64,000 nt of DNA. Source: Magnetococcales bacterium (GTDB lineage Bacteria; Pseudomonadota; Magnetococcia; Magnetococcales; JADFZT01). This document shows positions 36,164 through 46,096 of the stretch, piece by piece. The stretch lies in NCBI GenBank assembly GCA_015232395.1, contig JADFZT010000003.1:62001-126000 (forward strand). Direction: 5' to 3'. Position 1 is the first letter of the stretch. Each line of letters opens with the position of its first letter. The notes below the pieces were generated by a model. It made no database searches and was not told the origin of the DNA. It was given only the letters and a program-made list of their open reading frames with translations. Both the position numbers and the translations under genes were made by a program.

Positions 36164-36763
36164 TCAAAATCCATAGATATGGTGCTCCCATTTATTCGAA
36201 GTGATTTTTTTGAGAGCTTCTGATGGTTCCTCAACTTGAGGAGATGCCCCACTGTGGTTTACGATAAGTGACGCAACTTTTGGTGCCAACGTCTTAAATG
36301 CAACATAATCAGGATGTTCAGAAGAATCCCATTTGAGTGGCTTCCTGTCTCGAATGGATTGCCGTAATTGTTGGTAAAGTTGCCGAAACTTTCCAAGTAC
36401 TTCAATATCTGAATTCGTCAGGCTTCGCTCACAAGCAATGCGCACCAGGGTTGATTCAAGGCGCCCTTCGGACTCACAAATCCGAGTCAATAAATCGCAT
36501 CTGGATAATTCCGGAAGCTCACTTGGGCCAACATCACGAATCAAATAGTTCCAAAGCTTCCAGATAGCGAAAAACTCACCGTAAAGCAGATGAAAATCAC
36601 GAGCCGTGGTTAAATCGTTTTCTTTCTGCTTTTGACGGATATTCCAGGAAACTGTCAGACCCTGACCAACGCCCCATGCCAATAGAAGAAGAACGAAGGA
36701 GGAGATAAACCTCAAGACCTCCTTCTGAAAAATAACATCAAACGAATCCCAAAGTGCCTCCAT
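36164..36763 (-). CDS. Unknown single-pass membrane protein, AT-richer than surroundings
   Basis: A 199-aa protein from ATG 36763 (GAGGGAAGAA upstream; TTG 36778 is an alternative). One N-terminal transmembrane segment (about 17-38, ISSFVLLLLAWGVGQGL) is followed by a mostly helical cytoplasmic domain with no recognised family. Base composition is visibly lower in GC than the neighbours and codon choice differs (more A/T third positions), which suggests acquisition by transfer. It lies convergent with the antiporter gene and about 60 bp downstream of the membrane-protein gene at 36824. Confidence 0.6.
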   Translation of the reverse strand: MEALWDSFDVIFQKEVLRFISSFVLLLLAWGVGQGLTVSWNIRQKQKENDLTTARDFHLLYGEFFAIWKLWNYLIRDVGPSELPELSRCDLLTRICESEGRLESTLVRIACERSLTNSDIEVLGKFRQLYQQLRQSIRDRKPLKWDSSEHPDYVAFKTLAPKVASLIVNHSGASPQVEEPSEALKKITSNKWEHHIYGF

Positions 36764-36823
36764 TTCTTCCCTCACCAACGATAATTTCTGTTTGGCTACG
36801 AATCATGTCCGACAGGCAAAACC

Positions 36824-37639
36824 TTACCCCACCACCCGAAAGGTAACCCCCCCCTTACCCGCCAAGCGCCGCCAATTTTCCAGAAAAGCGGTCAAAATAA
36901 GGGTGGTCCCCACCATTTCGGTCACCTCTTCCACACTGCGCATCAGGTGGCGCACCTCCTTTGACTTCATCGACAGGGCCTTCATCAACACCTTGTAATC
37001 CTTGGTTCCTTCCAGCACGTCCAGAGCCACTGCACCGGCATAACAGAACAGGCCTGCGGCAAACAGCACCCACACATCCCGACCTTTCAGCTCCCGCCAG
37101 AAAAAAACCGTCATAAAGAGCCCAAATCCAATAAAAAAAGGCAAAACCACTATCTGCCAATAATAGCTGGGCCAAGCATCGATAGCCTGAACAAACAGAC
37201 TTTTTTCACGGGCATCCTTGGCTAGATCCTCGGCAAATGAGCCCAACCGCTCATGAATCATGGCGGTATCGTCGATCCCGGAAAAAACAAAAAAAAGCGC
37301 CACCAACAACCACCCCAAAGCCAATCGCCCCCGCCCCTCGTGGGAGCGATACAGGGCAGCCGCAGCCGCCACCAACCCCACCACCACGAACTGAATGCTG
37401 GAAAACCAGGTGGGCAGGTTGGTCTCCTTGGTGATGTCCAATAATCTGCGGATATGTCTGGAATCGATGATGTCGTTAAAATAGATCAGACAGTCCACCC
37501 CAAAAAAAACAATCTCCACCAGCAACAAAAAATAAAGAATCCGGGTGACCGGAATCTTTACCTCCAGGTCACCTCCGCCTGATGCCGCCAGGTTTGGTTC
37601 CCTCAAGGGTTTTGATTCAGGAATATCAGGAGGGCTCAT
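36824..37639 (-). CDS. Unknown six-segment membrane protein coupled to the upstream kinase
   Basis: A 271-aa protein with about six hydrophobic segments (about 33-53, 79-98, 106-124, 165-185, 190-208, 243-258). Conserved-looking polar residues sit at membrane edges: SGIDDTAMIHERLG after segment 3, ALDVLEG after segment 5 and SVEEVTEMVG before segment 6. The family is not recognised, but such Asp/His/Glu residues in the membrane could bind a metal or form a proton path. The start ATG lies 14 bp inside the end of the hybrid-kinase gene, so the two are translationally coupled and probably work together. Confidence 0.7.
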   Translation of the reverse strand: MSPPDIPESKPLREPNLAASGGGDLEVKIPVTRILYFLLLVEIVFFGVDCLIYFNDIIDSRHIRRLLDITKETNLPTWFSSIQFVVVGLVAAAAALYRSHEGRGRLALGWLLVALFFVFSGIDDTAMIHERLGSFAEDLAKDAREKSLFVQAIDAWPSYYWQIVVLPFFIGFGLFMTVFFWRELKGRDVWVLFAAGLFCYAGAVALDVLEGTKDYKVLMKALSMKSKEVRHLMRSVEEVTEMVGTTLILTAFLENWRRLAGKGGVTFRVVG

Positions 37640-40121
37640 AGCGGGACAGAACTTCCAACAGTCGGCTTTTTTTGACTGGCTTGGTCAGGTGCAGATCACA
37701 ACCGGCGTCCAAAATTTGCGTAGTGACCTCTTTGAGGGCGTGGGCGGTCAGGGCAATGATTGGGGTGGGGGGCTTGTCGTTCTCCTCCTCCCAGGCCCGC
37801 ATGCGCCGAGTGGCTTCATAGCCGTCCATCACCGGCATTTGAATATCCATCAAGACCATGTCGTAGACCCCTGAAGTAAATTTATCCACCGCTACCTGAC
37901 CATTTTCAGCCACCTCGATCTGGTAGTGGTTTTTTTTCAGGTAGGCCTGTATCAACAGAACATTGTCATCAGCGTCCTCCACCAACAACAGGGAAGGAGC
38001 CGTCTGATCTTCGCCAACACTTTCTTTTCCCAGGGCTCTCACCTTGCCAGGAAGTGGCGAGCTTTCCGCTGTGGTAGCCGTTGAAACCGGCAGGGGAATT
38101 TCAAAATGAAAGGTACTCCCCTCCCCTTCGTCACTCTCCACCTGGATCCACCCCCCCATCTTTTCGATCAGTCGCCGACAGATGGTGAGCCCCAGCCCCG
38201 TTCCCCCAAAACGTCGGGTGGTGGTGGCATCCGCCTGGGTAAAAGGTTGAAATATAAGCCCCTGCTTGGCTTGGGGAATACCAATTCCAGTATCCCTGAC
38301 CGCAAAGTGCAAGTAATCCCCCTCCCCAGGGGAAAGACGGGCTTCCACCTCTCCGGCCGAGGTAAATTTGATGGCGTTGCCCAAAAGATTCAACAATACC
38401 TGTCGCACCCGATCGGCATCCCCCATCACCTCCTGAGGCAGATCAGGTGCTACCTGACACGAAAGGGCCAACCCCTTGTCCCGGCTTCGGGGGGTGAGAA
38501 TGGACACACTGCCCTCAAGCACCATGGCCGGATTGAAGGGCTCCCGGATCAAATCCAACTGCCCCGCCTCGATTTTGGATAGATCGAGAATATCGCTGAT
38601 GAGGGCCAGCAACGCCTCCCCTGCCTGTTTGGAAACCTTCAGGTAGCGCTGCCGTTCCAAATCCGGTTCGGTTTCAAGAAGCAACTCCCCCATACCGATG
38701 ATGGCATTCAACGGCGAACGAATTTCGTGGCTCATGGTGGCCAGAAAGGCGCTTTTGGCGGCATTGGCTGTTTCCGCCGCCTCCTTGGCCCGCTCCAAAG
38801 CCTTGTCCATCCGATTGCGTTCGATGATACCGGCCAAGGAGTTGGCCATAGCCAGGAGAAACTCCTCCTCCTCCGGATCCTGGGTGTGTCCCTGGGCCAG
38901 ATAGAGGGTAATCACCCCCTGGATGGCATCCTTGGAGATGATCGGCACGCAGTAGTGACCATGGGGCTGCATATCGGGAAAATGGTTGTCGTGGCGATGA
39001 TCCACACCCGAAGCAAAAAGAATCTCCCGAGAGTGGGCTGCCCGTCCACAAAGGCAGTGTCCCATGGGCACCCGGGAACAAACATTGAGGAGGGTTTTAT
39101 TGAGACCCCGATGTACCGCCAACTTCAAGACTTCCTCTTTCTCATCCAGGAGAAAAATGGCCCCTTTATTGGCCGTGGCGAGCCAGGAGCCGTTCAGGAT
39201 CAGGTCCAGGGCTACCTTGAGCTGCTCGGCAAAAAGACCCGACTTCAACCCCAAGCGCAGGAGGGTGTTGATGGCAGTCCGGGATTGCAAAATCCGCTGG
39301 TTACGCTTTTCAATGCGCCGACGTTCGGAAATATCCCGTATCACCACCTGGACCAATTCCCGCTCCCCATCGTCAAAGTGGGCATAGGAAATTTCCACCG
39401 GTATCCAGGCGTCACCGTCACGCTGGATAAAAAGGGGATGAGCATCCCGGGACTGAGCGGTGCCTGTGAAAAGAGTCTGATAAAAAGCGGTCTCTTCCGG
39501 GGGATGAAGCCGGGTATGGTGTTGGCCGATCAGCTCCTGGCGGGCCTGACCCATCAGTTTTTCAGCGGCCTCGTTACACTCCTCCAGCAGCCCCGTAACC
39601 GCATCGGCGATAAAAATGGCCTCTCTGGAAAAAGCGAATAAATTGCGAAACCGCGCCTCGCTGCGGCGATATCGTCGGCGGTTTTCGCTTGCCCGGGCGT
39701 GATAGCGCAGGCGGGCGACCATCTCCGCCCGGTCCGGCAGTTTGATCACATAGTCGTTGGCACCCAAAGAAAAAGCCCGGGCCTTGGCTTCCGGCTCATC
39801 CTGAACCGTCAGCATCACCACCGGCACCTCCCGGGTGGCTGCGTTTTCACGATAATGGGAAAGCAGGGTCAAGCCATCGATCCCCGGCATGAAAAGATCC
39901 TGAAGAATCACCGTGGGGCGAATCCGAGCCACTGCTGCCATGGCTTCCGTAGCCTGGTTGCAAAAATGCAGCTCCATGTCGGGTTCATCCAGAAGCATCC
40001 GCTGCAACACGGCCTTGGTGATAATCTGATCGTCTACCAGGAGGATTTGGATCGGTTCCTCTCCTGGTTTAATGGTATTGAGAGTGGCCTTGTCTGGGGG
40101 ATTCATGATGACAAAGCCCAC
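37626..40121 (-). CDS. Hybrid histidine kinase REC-PAS-GAF-HisKA-HATPase-REC
   Basis: An 831-aa soluble kinase (GTG 40121; ATG 40106 is also possible, neither has a strong SD). The N-terminal receiver has the acceptor in [17 protein letters not shown] domain (about 165-280) and a GAF domain (about 295-445) with [11 protein letters not shown] and HGHYCVPI follow; the Cys/His pattern recurs in the kinase at 56065-59364. HisKA carries H465 ([11 protein letters not shown]), the HATPase has DTGIGIP and GTGLGLTI, and the final receiver has [12 protein letters not shown]. It ends with no HPt tail, unlike three other kinases here. Its 3' end overlaps the membrane-protein gene at 36824-37639. Confidence 0.93.
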   Translation of the reverse strand: MGFVIMNPPDKATLNTIKPGEEPIQILLVDDQIITKAVLQRMLLDEPDMELHFCNQATEAMAAVARIRPTVILQDLFMPGIDGLTLLSHYRENAATREVPVVMLTVQDEPEAKARAFSLGANDYVIKLPDRAEMVARLRYHARASENRRRYRRSEARFRNLFAFSREAIFIADAVTGLLEECNEAAEKLMGQARQELIGQHHTRLHPPEETAFYQTLFTGTAQSRDAHPLFIQRDGDAWIPVEISYAHFDDGERELVQVVIRDISERRRIEKRNQRILQSRTAINTLLRLGLKSGLFAEQLKVALDLILNGSWLATANKGAIFLLDEKEEVLKLAVHRGLNKTLLNVCSRVPMGHCLCGRAAHSREILFASGVDHRHDNHFPDMQPHGHYCVPIISKDAIQGVITLYLAQGHTQDPEEEEFLLAMANSLAGIIERNRMDKALERAKEAAETANAAKSAFLATMSHEIRSPLNAIIGMGELLLETEPDLERQRYLKVSKQAGEALLALISDILDLSKIEAGQLDLIREPFNPAMVLEGSVSILTPRSRDKGLALSCQVAPDLPQEVMGDADRVRQVLLNLLGNAIKFTSAGEVEARLSPGEGDYLHFAVRDTGIGIPQAKQGLIFQPFTQADATTTRRFGGTGLGLTICRRLIEKMGGWIQVESDEGEGSTFHFEIPLPVSTATTAESSPLPGKVRALGKESVGEDQTAPSLLLVEDADDNVLLIQAYLKKNHYQIEVAENGQVAVDKFTSGVYDMVLMDIQMPVMDGYEATRRMRAWEEENDKPPTPIIALTAHALKEVTTQILDAGCDLHLTKPVKKSRLLEVLSRYEPS

Positions 40122-40697
40122 GTCAGGTTTGGTGAGTAGGCCAAAGGAGAGCGATCCAACCAGGAAAAAATGCCACGGGAACAGCGGATGGGGTAAACAG
40201 AACGTAGGTTAAAACGGGATAGCATGGGTGTGTGTGGGTAAAAACAGGAGGGTGCCGGGATGTTTGGACGAAGACGGGAAAGTTCTGAAAAGCCCCCCAC
40301 CCACTTAAAAAACAAAAAGACGTACGAAGGTATCGTACGTCTTTTAAAATGTCCCGCGGACGCCGTGGAACCTCCTTGGCCTGAACCCCGATTGTAAAGG
40401 GGATCCCCGATTGGCCGCACCAGGCGAACCTTGACGGCCAGAGCGTGGTTCCAGAGCAACAAAGAACGGCTCAGGTGGATCAGATCCTCACAAACGCCGC
40501 AGAACAATCTCATTCTTTTTCCTGTCTACTATCAAACACCAGTTGAGCGAAGAAGTAAACCATTTTTATCGCAACACAAAGTCATCCAATGACCCTCGGA
40601 AACAGTATGAAATAATCCCTGTAAATTGCGGCATAAAATCAGCACCCTATCGACAAAAAACGGTCATGAACCACCTCTCCCGGCAGAAAAAATGGAA
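40122..40697. other. Intergenic region with a minus-strand terminator and possible structured RNA
   Basis: This 576-bp stretch lies between two minus-strand kinase genes. It contains the terminator at 40315-40345. Upstream of it on the minus strand is a GC-rich segment with repeated CAATCGGGG that could fold. A frame starting at ATG 40513 (AGGA upstream) reads straight through the terminator hairpin and has no recognised domain, so I did not call it. Confidence 0.45.
40315..40345 (-). terminator. Rho-independent terminator
   Basis: A perfect 13-bp stem AAAAGACGTACGA/TCGTACGTCTTTT around a 5-nt loop. On the minus strand it runs into TTTTTGTTTTTT. It probably ends the transcript from the cheA-cheB-kinase cluster about 350 bp downstream of its last stop, or a small RNA from this gap. 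Confidence 0.8.
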
Positions 40698-42383
40698 TCA
40701 TGATTTGGCATTTCGATAGTGCTGAAGCCAGTCGACAATTCCCTCCAGATGCTCCCGGGCCTTGTTTCGATCAGAGTTGCGGGCTGCCAACACCATCCGC
40801 AAAACCTCCCGGCGCAGGGCTTCATCACCAAACAACCCGGCACACTTTTTAAGCCATTGGGCGGGTAGATCAGTGGCGAGGGGATTCCCCCCCTCCATGG
40901 CGACAAGAAATCGACCGATTTCTCGCTCCATCGCCTCTGGAAAGGTATCCAAAGTCAATGTTTCCGGGTCCGCCTCCTGGGAACCATGGGAGAGGGGTGA
41001 GCCAAGCTCCTCCGGTGACAGCGGCACCTCATCAGCAAACAGTTGGTCCGCCTCTTCCCCATCGGCCACTTCCAGGGAGATATCCAGATAAAAACAGGAT
41101 CCGCCGCTCTCCTGGTTTTCATACCCCACCTCCCCCCCCAGCCGTTCGGCCAGACGTTTGGCCAGGCTCAAGCCGATACCGGTACCGCCATATTTTCGGG
41201 TGGTGCCGCCATCCCCCTGGGTAAACTGTTGGAAAAGAAGTGCCTGTCTTTCCGGAACAATCCCAATACCGGAATCAATCACTGCAAACCGTAAGAAGAG
41301 ATGATCAGAGGGAGGCGTCCCCTCTGAGAGCGTCGATTCCAGTTCGGAAACCTCTACACGAACCCCTCCCGCTTCGGTAAATTTAACGGCATTGCCAATC
41401 AACTGGGACAAAATTTCCCGGATCCGTCGGACATCCCCCACCAGCCGATCCCCCACTTTCGGATCCACCTGATAAAAAAATGAAAGCCCCTTCTCTTCTG
41501 CCCGCTCCAAAAAGGGCTGGATAAAACCCTTGAGGCTTTCCCGAAGAGCAAATGGATGGTTTTCCACCTTGAGGGAGCCGGTCTCCAGACGGGCAAAATC
41601 AAGCAGGCTGTTGAGAAGGTTCATCAAGGAGTCAGCTGCTGAGCGGACAATGTCCAGATTTTCCTGCTGATCGGCGTTGAGTTCCGACATCAAAACCAGA
41701 TCGGTCATGCCGATAATGGCATTCATGGGGGTGCGCCATTCATGGCTCAGATTGGAGATAAAGGTGTTTCGAGCCCGGTTGGCATCCTCCAAATCCCGGG
41801 TCCGTTCCAAAACCTTTTCCTCCAACTGCTCATTCAAAAGTCGCAATTCCGTTTGCAACTGATTCAACTCACGATTTTTTCGTACCGCACTTTCATACGT
41901 CGAGAGGAGTAAATTCAGGGTCCGGCGGCGGGTTGCCTTGATCAGATGGATCTCACCGGCAAAGTTGACCTTCAAGCCATCCTCGTCACCGGCATCCGTC
42001 TCATCCGAAGGGGCTTCCATCAGATAGCGGATGCGTGAGAGGAGATCATCAGGGTCGAAAGGCTTGGTGAGATAATGATCCGCTCCAGCGCTCAAGCCCC
42101 GAATCACCTCTTTGGGATCATCAAGCCCGGTCAAAAGCATCACCGGAATGTTGGCCAAAGCTTGATCCCGCTTGATCTCCCGACACATCTGATAGCCATC
42201 CATCTCAGGCATGGCCACATCACTGATCACCAAGCGTGGTATATGGGTCCGGGCCAGCTCCAATCCCTCCAAACCATTTTTCGCTCCCAGAGGGGTAAAT
42301 CCAGCCTCCCGCAGGAGTCTCTCCAAAACCACCCGTTGGGTGGCGGAGTCCTCAACGACCAGTATGGACTCAGCCTTTTTCAT
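40698..42383 (-). CDS. REC-HisKA-HATPase hybrid kinase with pseudo-HPt tail
   Basis: A 561-aa soluble kinase at the end of the second che cluster, overlapping cheB by 4 bp (ATGA). The receiver (about 5-122) has LVISDVAMPEMDG. The linker IKATRRRTLNLLLSTYESAV and a coiled coil lead to HisKA with H214 (SHEWRTPMNAI) and an HATPase (DSGIGIV, GTGIGLSL). The last about 90 residues align with HPt domains (AQWLKKCAGLFGDEAL), but the phospho-histidine position is Q509. As the gene after cheB it takes the place of WspR, so the CheA probably phosphorylates its receiver; that is inference. The kinase domain looks intact. Confidence 0.9.
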   Translation of the reverse strand: MKKAESILVVEDSATQRVVLERLLREAGFTPLGAKNGLEGLELARTHIPRLVISDVAMPEMDGYQMCREIKRDQALANIPVMLLTGLDDPKEVIRGLSAGADHYLTKPFDPDDLLSRIRYLMEAPSDETDAGDEDGLKVNFAGEIHLIKATRRRTLNLLLSTYESAVRKNRELNQLQTELRLLNEQLEEKVLERTRDLEDANRARNTFISNLSHEWRTPMNAIIGMTDLVLMSELNADQQENLDIVRSAADSLMNLLNSLLDFARLETGSLKVENHPFALRESLKGFIQPFLERAEEKGLSFFYQVDPKVGDRLVGDVRRIREILSQLIGNAVKFTEAGGVRVEVSELESTLSEGTPPSDHLFLRFAVIDSGIGIVPERQALLFQQFTQGDGGTTRKYGGTGIGLSLAKRLAERLGGEVGYENQESGGSCFYLDISLEVADGEEADQLFADEVPLSPEELGSPLSHGSQEADPETLTLDTFPEAMEREIGRFLVAMEGGNPLATDLPAQWLKKCAGLFGDEALRREVLRMVLAARNSDRNKAREHLEGIVDWLQHYRNAKS

Positions 42384-43510
42384 GTTTGGATGCCCCGTCC
42401 CGGCTTCGTGCTTGTGGTGTGTGACAGACCGGTGTTGATCTGAACCGATTTCATCAAAAAGGGAGCTATATCCGTCACCGGCAGCACCACCCGGGCCGCC
42501 CCCAGCTCAATGGCCTGTTTGGGCATACCGAAAACCACCGACGAAGCCTCATCCTGGGCGATGGTCATGCCTCCGGCTTTGTAAATGGAGAGCAGCCCTT
42601 CCGCCCCATCCTTGCCCATACCGGTGAGCAGTACTCCCAGAGTCGACCGCCCGAAACGCCTGGCAGCTGAATGGAAAACCACATCCACAGAAGGACAATG
42701 ACCCAACTGAGCATTGGGGATCATGCCCAGATCAGCAGGGCCGGGGATGGCAAACTGTCCCTCCCGATCCACAACCAAATGGCTGCGTTCCGGTGGAAAA
42801 TAGATCACGCCAGCCTGAGGCCTCTTCCCCACCTGTGCGATCTCCACCGGCATTTTGCAATGGCTTTTCATCCAGGAGATCATCTCCTCCAAAAAACCAA
42901 AGCTGATGTGCTGAACGCAGAGAATGGGGGTGGGAAAACGGGCTGGCAGAGAGGATAAAATGGTTAACAGTGCCTGGGGTCCGCCGGTGGAAGCACCAAT
43001 GACCACCAGACGTATGGGCGTTTTGACCTGACCCTTGGAGAGCGATGGGGATGGACTCTTTTTTTCCGGAAGAGAGGCATAGCGGCTGGCGTGGCGGCTG
43101 ATGGGCACCACCCCGGAAATAATTTTGATTTTACGAACAAATTCCTGGGCCAGGACACTCTCATCGGCAACGGTCAATCCGCCCCGGGGTTTGGGAAAGA
43201 CATCTACCGCCCCCGCTTCCAGAAGTTCGAAAATATTGTGCTCGTTGGTTTTTTCCTGAACCGAAACACTCACCACCAGAATGGGCAGGGGATGGCGGGC
43301 CATAATCTGCCGGGTCAGCTCCCACCCATCCATTTTGGGCATATGCAGATCGGTACAGACCACGTTAGGCTTCAAATGATTGATCTGGGAGAGCGCTTCA
43401 ATGCCGTTGGCAGCGGTGCCCACCACCTTGATACCCGGCTCGTTTTTGAGCATTCGCTGCAAAACGGTCAGTGCTATCAGGGAGTCATCCACCAAAAGAA
43501 CCCGAATCAC
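42380..43510 (-). CDS. cheB: CheB protein-glutamate methylesterase/deamidase (cluster 2)
   Basis: A 376-aa CheB with GTG start overlapping the cheA stop by 4 bp. The receiver (about 1-120) has VCTDLHMPKMDG. After a basic linker the catalytic domain (about 170-355) keeps all three active residues: Ser in VIGASTGGPQAL, His in CVQHISFGF and Asp in TGMGKDGAEG. The C-terminus overlaps the next kinase gene by 4 bp. It is a paralogue of the CheB at 13464-14534 and the functional contrast to the esterase-dead CheB domain at 53596-56058. Confidence 0.94.
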   Translation of the reverse strand: MIRVLLVDDSLIALTVLQRMLKNEPGIKVVGTAANGIEALSQINHLKPNVVCTDLHMPKMDGWELTRQIMARHPLPILVVSVSVQEKTNEHNIFELLEAGAVDVFPKPRGGLTVADESVLAQEFVRKIKIISGVVPISRHASRYASLPEKKSPSPSLSKGQVKTPIRLVVIGASTGGPQALLTILSSLPARFPTPILCVQHISFGFLEEMISWMKSHCKMPVEIAQVGKRPQAGVIYFPPERSHLVVDREGQFAIPGPADLGMIPNAQLGHCPSVDVVFHSAARRFGRSTLGVLLTGMGKDGAEGLLSIYKAGGMTIAQDEASSVVFGMPKQAIELGAARVVLPVTDIAPFLMKSVQINTGLSHTTSTKPGRGIQT

Positions 43511-46065
43511 ACAATTCTCCTCAAGGTATCCAGAAAGGTTTTCTGGTCAAATGTGGGTTTGGTGATGTAGGCATTGGCCCCCACTTCCATGCCCTTACGC
43601 ATATCCTCTTCCGAGGAGAGAGAGGTAACCAGAATCACAGGCAGTTCCTGATAGGCTTTGTTGGAACGAATGCGATGGGTCAGATCGAGGCCGTCCAGGT
43701 TGGGCATCTGAACGTCGGAGACCACGCCATCGAAGGGACGCCTGCCCAGCTGGGTCAAGGCATCCAGGCCATCTACCGCCACCACGACATCATATCCAGC
43801 ACTCTCCAGAATCCGTTTTTCCTGGGTACGGGTGGTGATGGAATCCTCTACCAAAAGAATGGATTGCCTCCTCTCCTGGTCGGCAACCTCCTCCTCCGAA
43901 CCCGACTCCCCCCCTCTGGCGCCCAGATGAGCGATGGTGCGTTTTTGAATGGTTTTGATGAGATCCTGGGGGTTGAGCACCATACACACCTCCCCAGAGC
44001 CCAAAATCGTTGCCCCCGAAACATTGCGAACCCGTTTCAGGATCGCCCCATGGGGTTTTAACACCACTTCCTGTTCGTCCAAAAGCTCATCCACAAACAC
44101 CCCCAACCGCTCCTCTCCATAGCGGATGACCAGACAGGGGGTCAGGGGAGAGGGGTCCAAGGAGACCAGATGAGGGGGAAGATCCAGCAGATCCCCCAGA
44201 TGCGCCACAGAGACCGGCTCATTATTAAGATCAATGGTATCCCGACCATCAATGGGAAAGACCGAATCCAAAGGAATCCGTCGTACCGTCTCGACATAAT
44301 CCAGGGGAATGGCAAAGGTGCACTTGCGGGCAGAAACGATAAAAACCGGCGTCGTCGCCAGGGTGATTGGCAGACGAATGGTAAACAGACAACCCGCACC
44401 AGCCTCTGAATCCACCTGAATGGAACCCTTCAGCCGCTCGACGTTGTTGCGTACCACATCCAGCCCGACACCTCGCCCAGAGACATCGGTGACCATGGCC
44501 GAGGTGGAAAAACCAGAGGAAAAAATCACCGACTTGAGCTGGGACATGGAGAGGGTTTCGGCCTCAGCTGGGGAATAAAGGCCATTTTTGACCGCCACCC
44601 GGCGCAAGGCATTGGGATCAAGCCCACGGCCATCGTCGATCACCTCGATCACCACATGGGTAGCGGTTCTGGAAGCTTTAAGCCGAACTGTGCCTAAGGG
44701 GGGTTTGCCCGCCTGCTGCCGCTCCCGAGGCATTTCCAGAGCGTGATGCACAGCATTGCGGATCATGTGCATCAAGGGACTTTTCATCTCCTCGATCACC
44801 CGCTTATCCGCCGTGGTATCCCCCCCTTCCAGGATCAATTCCACCTGTTTGCCCAGCTGCCTGGCCAAATCCCGAACCATGCGGGGATAGAGGTTGAAGA
44901 TGGTGGAAAGAGGCAAAAGACGCAGATTGCGAATCCCCTCCTCCAACTCCCGGGCCACCATGTCCAGACCCGCTTCATCCTCAAAAACCGCATGACGCAG
45001 TTGGTGCAGACCGGCCCCCAACCGATCCAGATTGCTCTCCCCACCCTCTCCACCATTCAAACCATGGCCATCGGCAGCGTGGACTTCCCGCAGGCTCGTT
45101 TCCCAAAGAGCAATCGCCTCTTCGATCTCCGTGAGCCGCCGTTTGACCCGGGTCTTGACCACCGTGAGTTCCCCAGCCTGATTCAACAGCTGGTCAAGTC
45201 GGCGAGGTTCCACCCGGATGGTATCGACTCGATAGGACTCTTCATCGACAGGGCGCTGGCTACTCTCTCCAGAACCTGAACGTTGGCTGCTCTCTTCAGA
45301 GTCTGAGGCCGCTGGAGTGGCAGAAGAAACGTGCTGAGAACCCGGTTCTGATCTCTGGACCTCCACCACCGGGGTCGGCGCTTGTACTTCCACCACCGGG
45401 GCTGGCGCTTGTACTTCCACCACCGGGGCTGGCGCTTGTACTTCCACCACCGGGACTGGCGCTTGTACTTCCACCACCGGGGCCTGAACCTGGACCTCTA
45501 CCACCGGGGCCGGGGCCTGAACTTCCACCACCGGGGCTGGCGCTTGTACTTCCACCACCGGGGCCTGCACTTCAACGACTGGCGCTTGAATGTCCACCAA
45601 TGGGGGTGCGGATTGGGCTGGGGGTGTTTGATCGACCAGAGGAGGGGGTGAAATCGTCTCGGGTGGGGCTGGCGGAGCTGTTTTTTTAGCCCCTTTCCCC
45701 TCCATCCGGGCCAGGGCGTCGGTGATGGAGACCCCAGCTGGCTCACCGGTGACCGCCTCATGCACCAAAACCCGGATGTCATCCAGCCCCCCCATCATGT
45801 GGTCTACCACATCAGGGGTAAAAACCGTTTCCCCCCTGGAGGCTGCTCCCAGGACATCTTCAAAACGGTGAGCCAACGTCTCAACGTCGCCCACCCCCAG
45901 CATCCGCGCTGAACCTTTGAGGCTGTGGGCCTCACGGAACGCCTCCTTGAGCACCCCCTTGTCATCGGGATGCTTCTCCAGATGGAGCAGGGATTCGTCC
46001 AGCTTTTGGAGATGCTCTTCACTCTCCGCCTGGAACAGTTCCCTCAGTTCGACGTCTTCAATCAT
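43507..46065 (-). CDS. CheA-REC hybrid histidine kinase (cluster 2)
   Basis: An 852-aa kinase. ATG 46065 has GGAGAGAGG upstream; TTG 46077 is less likely. HPt (about 1-115) has H47 in REAHSLKGSARM. A long linker (about 135-270) contains nine PVVEVQ repeats. Dimerisation helices and an HATPase follow (LMHMIRNAVHHALE, DDGRGLD, SGRGVGLDVV), then a CheW domain and a C-terminal receiver (GVVSDVQMPNLDG, IVLV-type start SILLVEDSITTRT). It is organised like the CheA at 10618-13215 and WspE. It lies between the Cache receptor (31 bp upstream) and cheB (overlap). Confidence 0.94.
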   Translation of the reverse strand: MIEDVELRELFQAESEEHLQKLDESLLHLEKHPDDKGVLKEAFREAHSLKGSARMLGVGDVETLAHRFEDVLGAASRGETVFTPDVVDHMMGGLDDIRVLVHEAVTGEPAGVSITDALARMEGKGAKKTAPPAPPETISPPPLVDQTPPAQSAPPLVDIQAPVVEVQAPVVEVQAPAPVVEVQAPAPVVEVQVQAPVVEVQAPVPVVEVQAPAPVVEVQAPAPVVEVQAPTPVVEVQRSEPGSQHVSSATPAASDSEESSQRSGSGESSQRPVDEESYRVDTIRVEPRRLDQLLNQAGELTVVKTRVKRRLTEIEEAIALWETSLREVHAADGHGLNGGEGGESNLDRLGAGLHQLRHAVFEDEAGLDMVARELEEGIRNLRLLPLSTIFNLYPRMVRDLARQLGKQVELILEGGDTTADKRVIEEMKSPLMHMIRNAVHHALEMPRERQQAGKPPLGTVRLKASRTATHVVIEVIDDGRGLDPNALRRVAVKNGLYSPAEAETLSMSQLKSVIFSSGFSTSAMVTDVSGRGVGLDVVRNNVERLKGSIQVDSEAGAGCLFTIRLPITLATTPVFIVSARKCTFAIPLDYVETVRRIPLDSVFPIDGRDTIDLNNEPVSVAHLGDLLDLPPHLVSLDPSPLTPCLVIRYGEERLGVFVDELLDEQEVVLKPHGAILKRVRNVSGATILGSGEVCMVLNPQDLIKTIQKRTIAHLGARGGESGSEEEVADQERRQSILLVEDSITTRTQEKRILESAGYDVVVAVDGLDALTQLGRRPFDGVVSDVQMPNLDGLDLTHRIRSNKAYQELPVILVTSLSSEEDMRKGMEVGANAYITKPTFDQKTFLDTLRRIV
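45355..45588 (-). repeat. 27-bp tandem repeats encoding PVVEVQ units in CheA
   Basis: About nine degenerate in-frame copies of a unit containing GCTTGTACTTCCACCACCGG on the plus strand. They encode APAPVVEVQ-type repeats that form an extended linker between HPt and the kinase core. Copies vary between 21 and 27 bp. Confidence 0.9.
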
Positions 46066-46096
46066 GCCTCTCTCCAACCCTTATTTCTCAGGCCAA

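Noticed and set aside
40103-40513. A 136-codon minus-strand frame with an AGGA-type SD
   Set aside because: It reads through a perfect terminator stem and overlaps the start of the next kinase; the translation has no recognisable fold. It was kept only as a possible leader or small RNA region.
45355-45588. Tandem repeats resembling a CRISPR array
   Set aside because: The units are contiguous, in frame with CheA, degenerate and without spacers.
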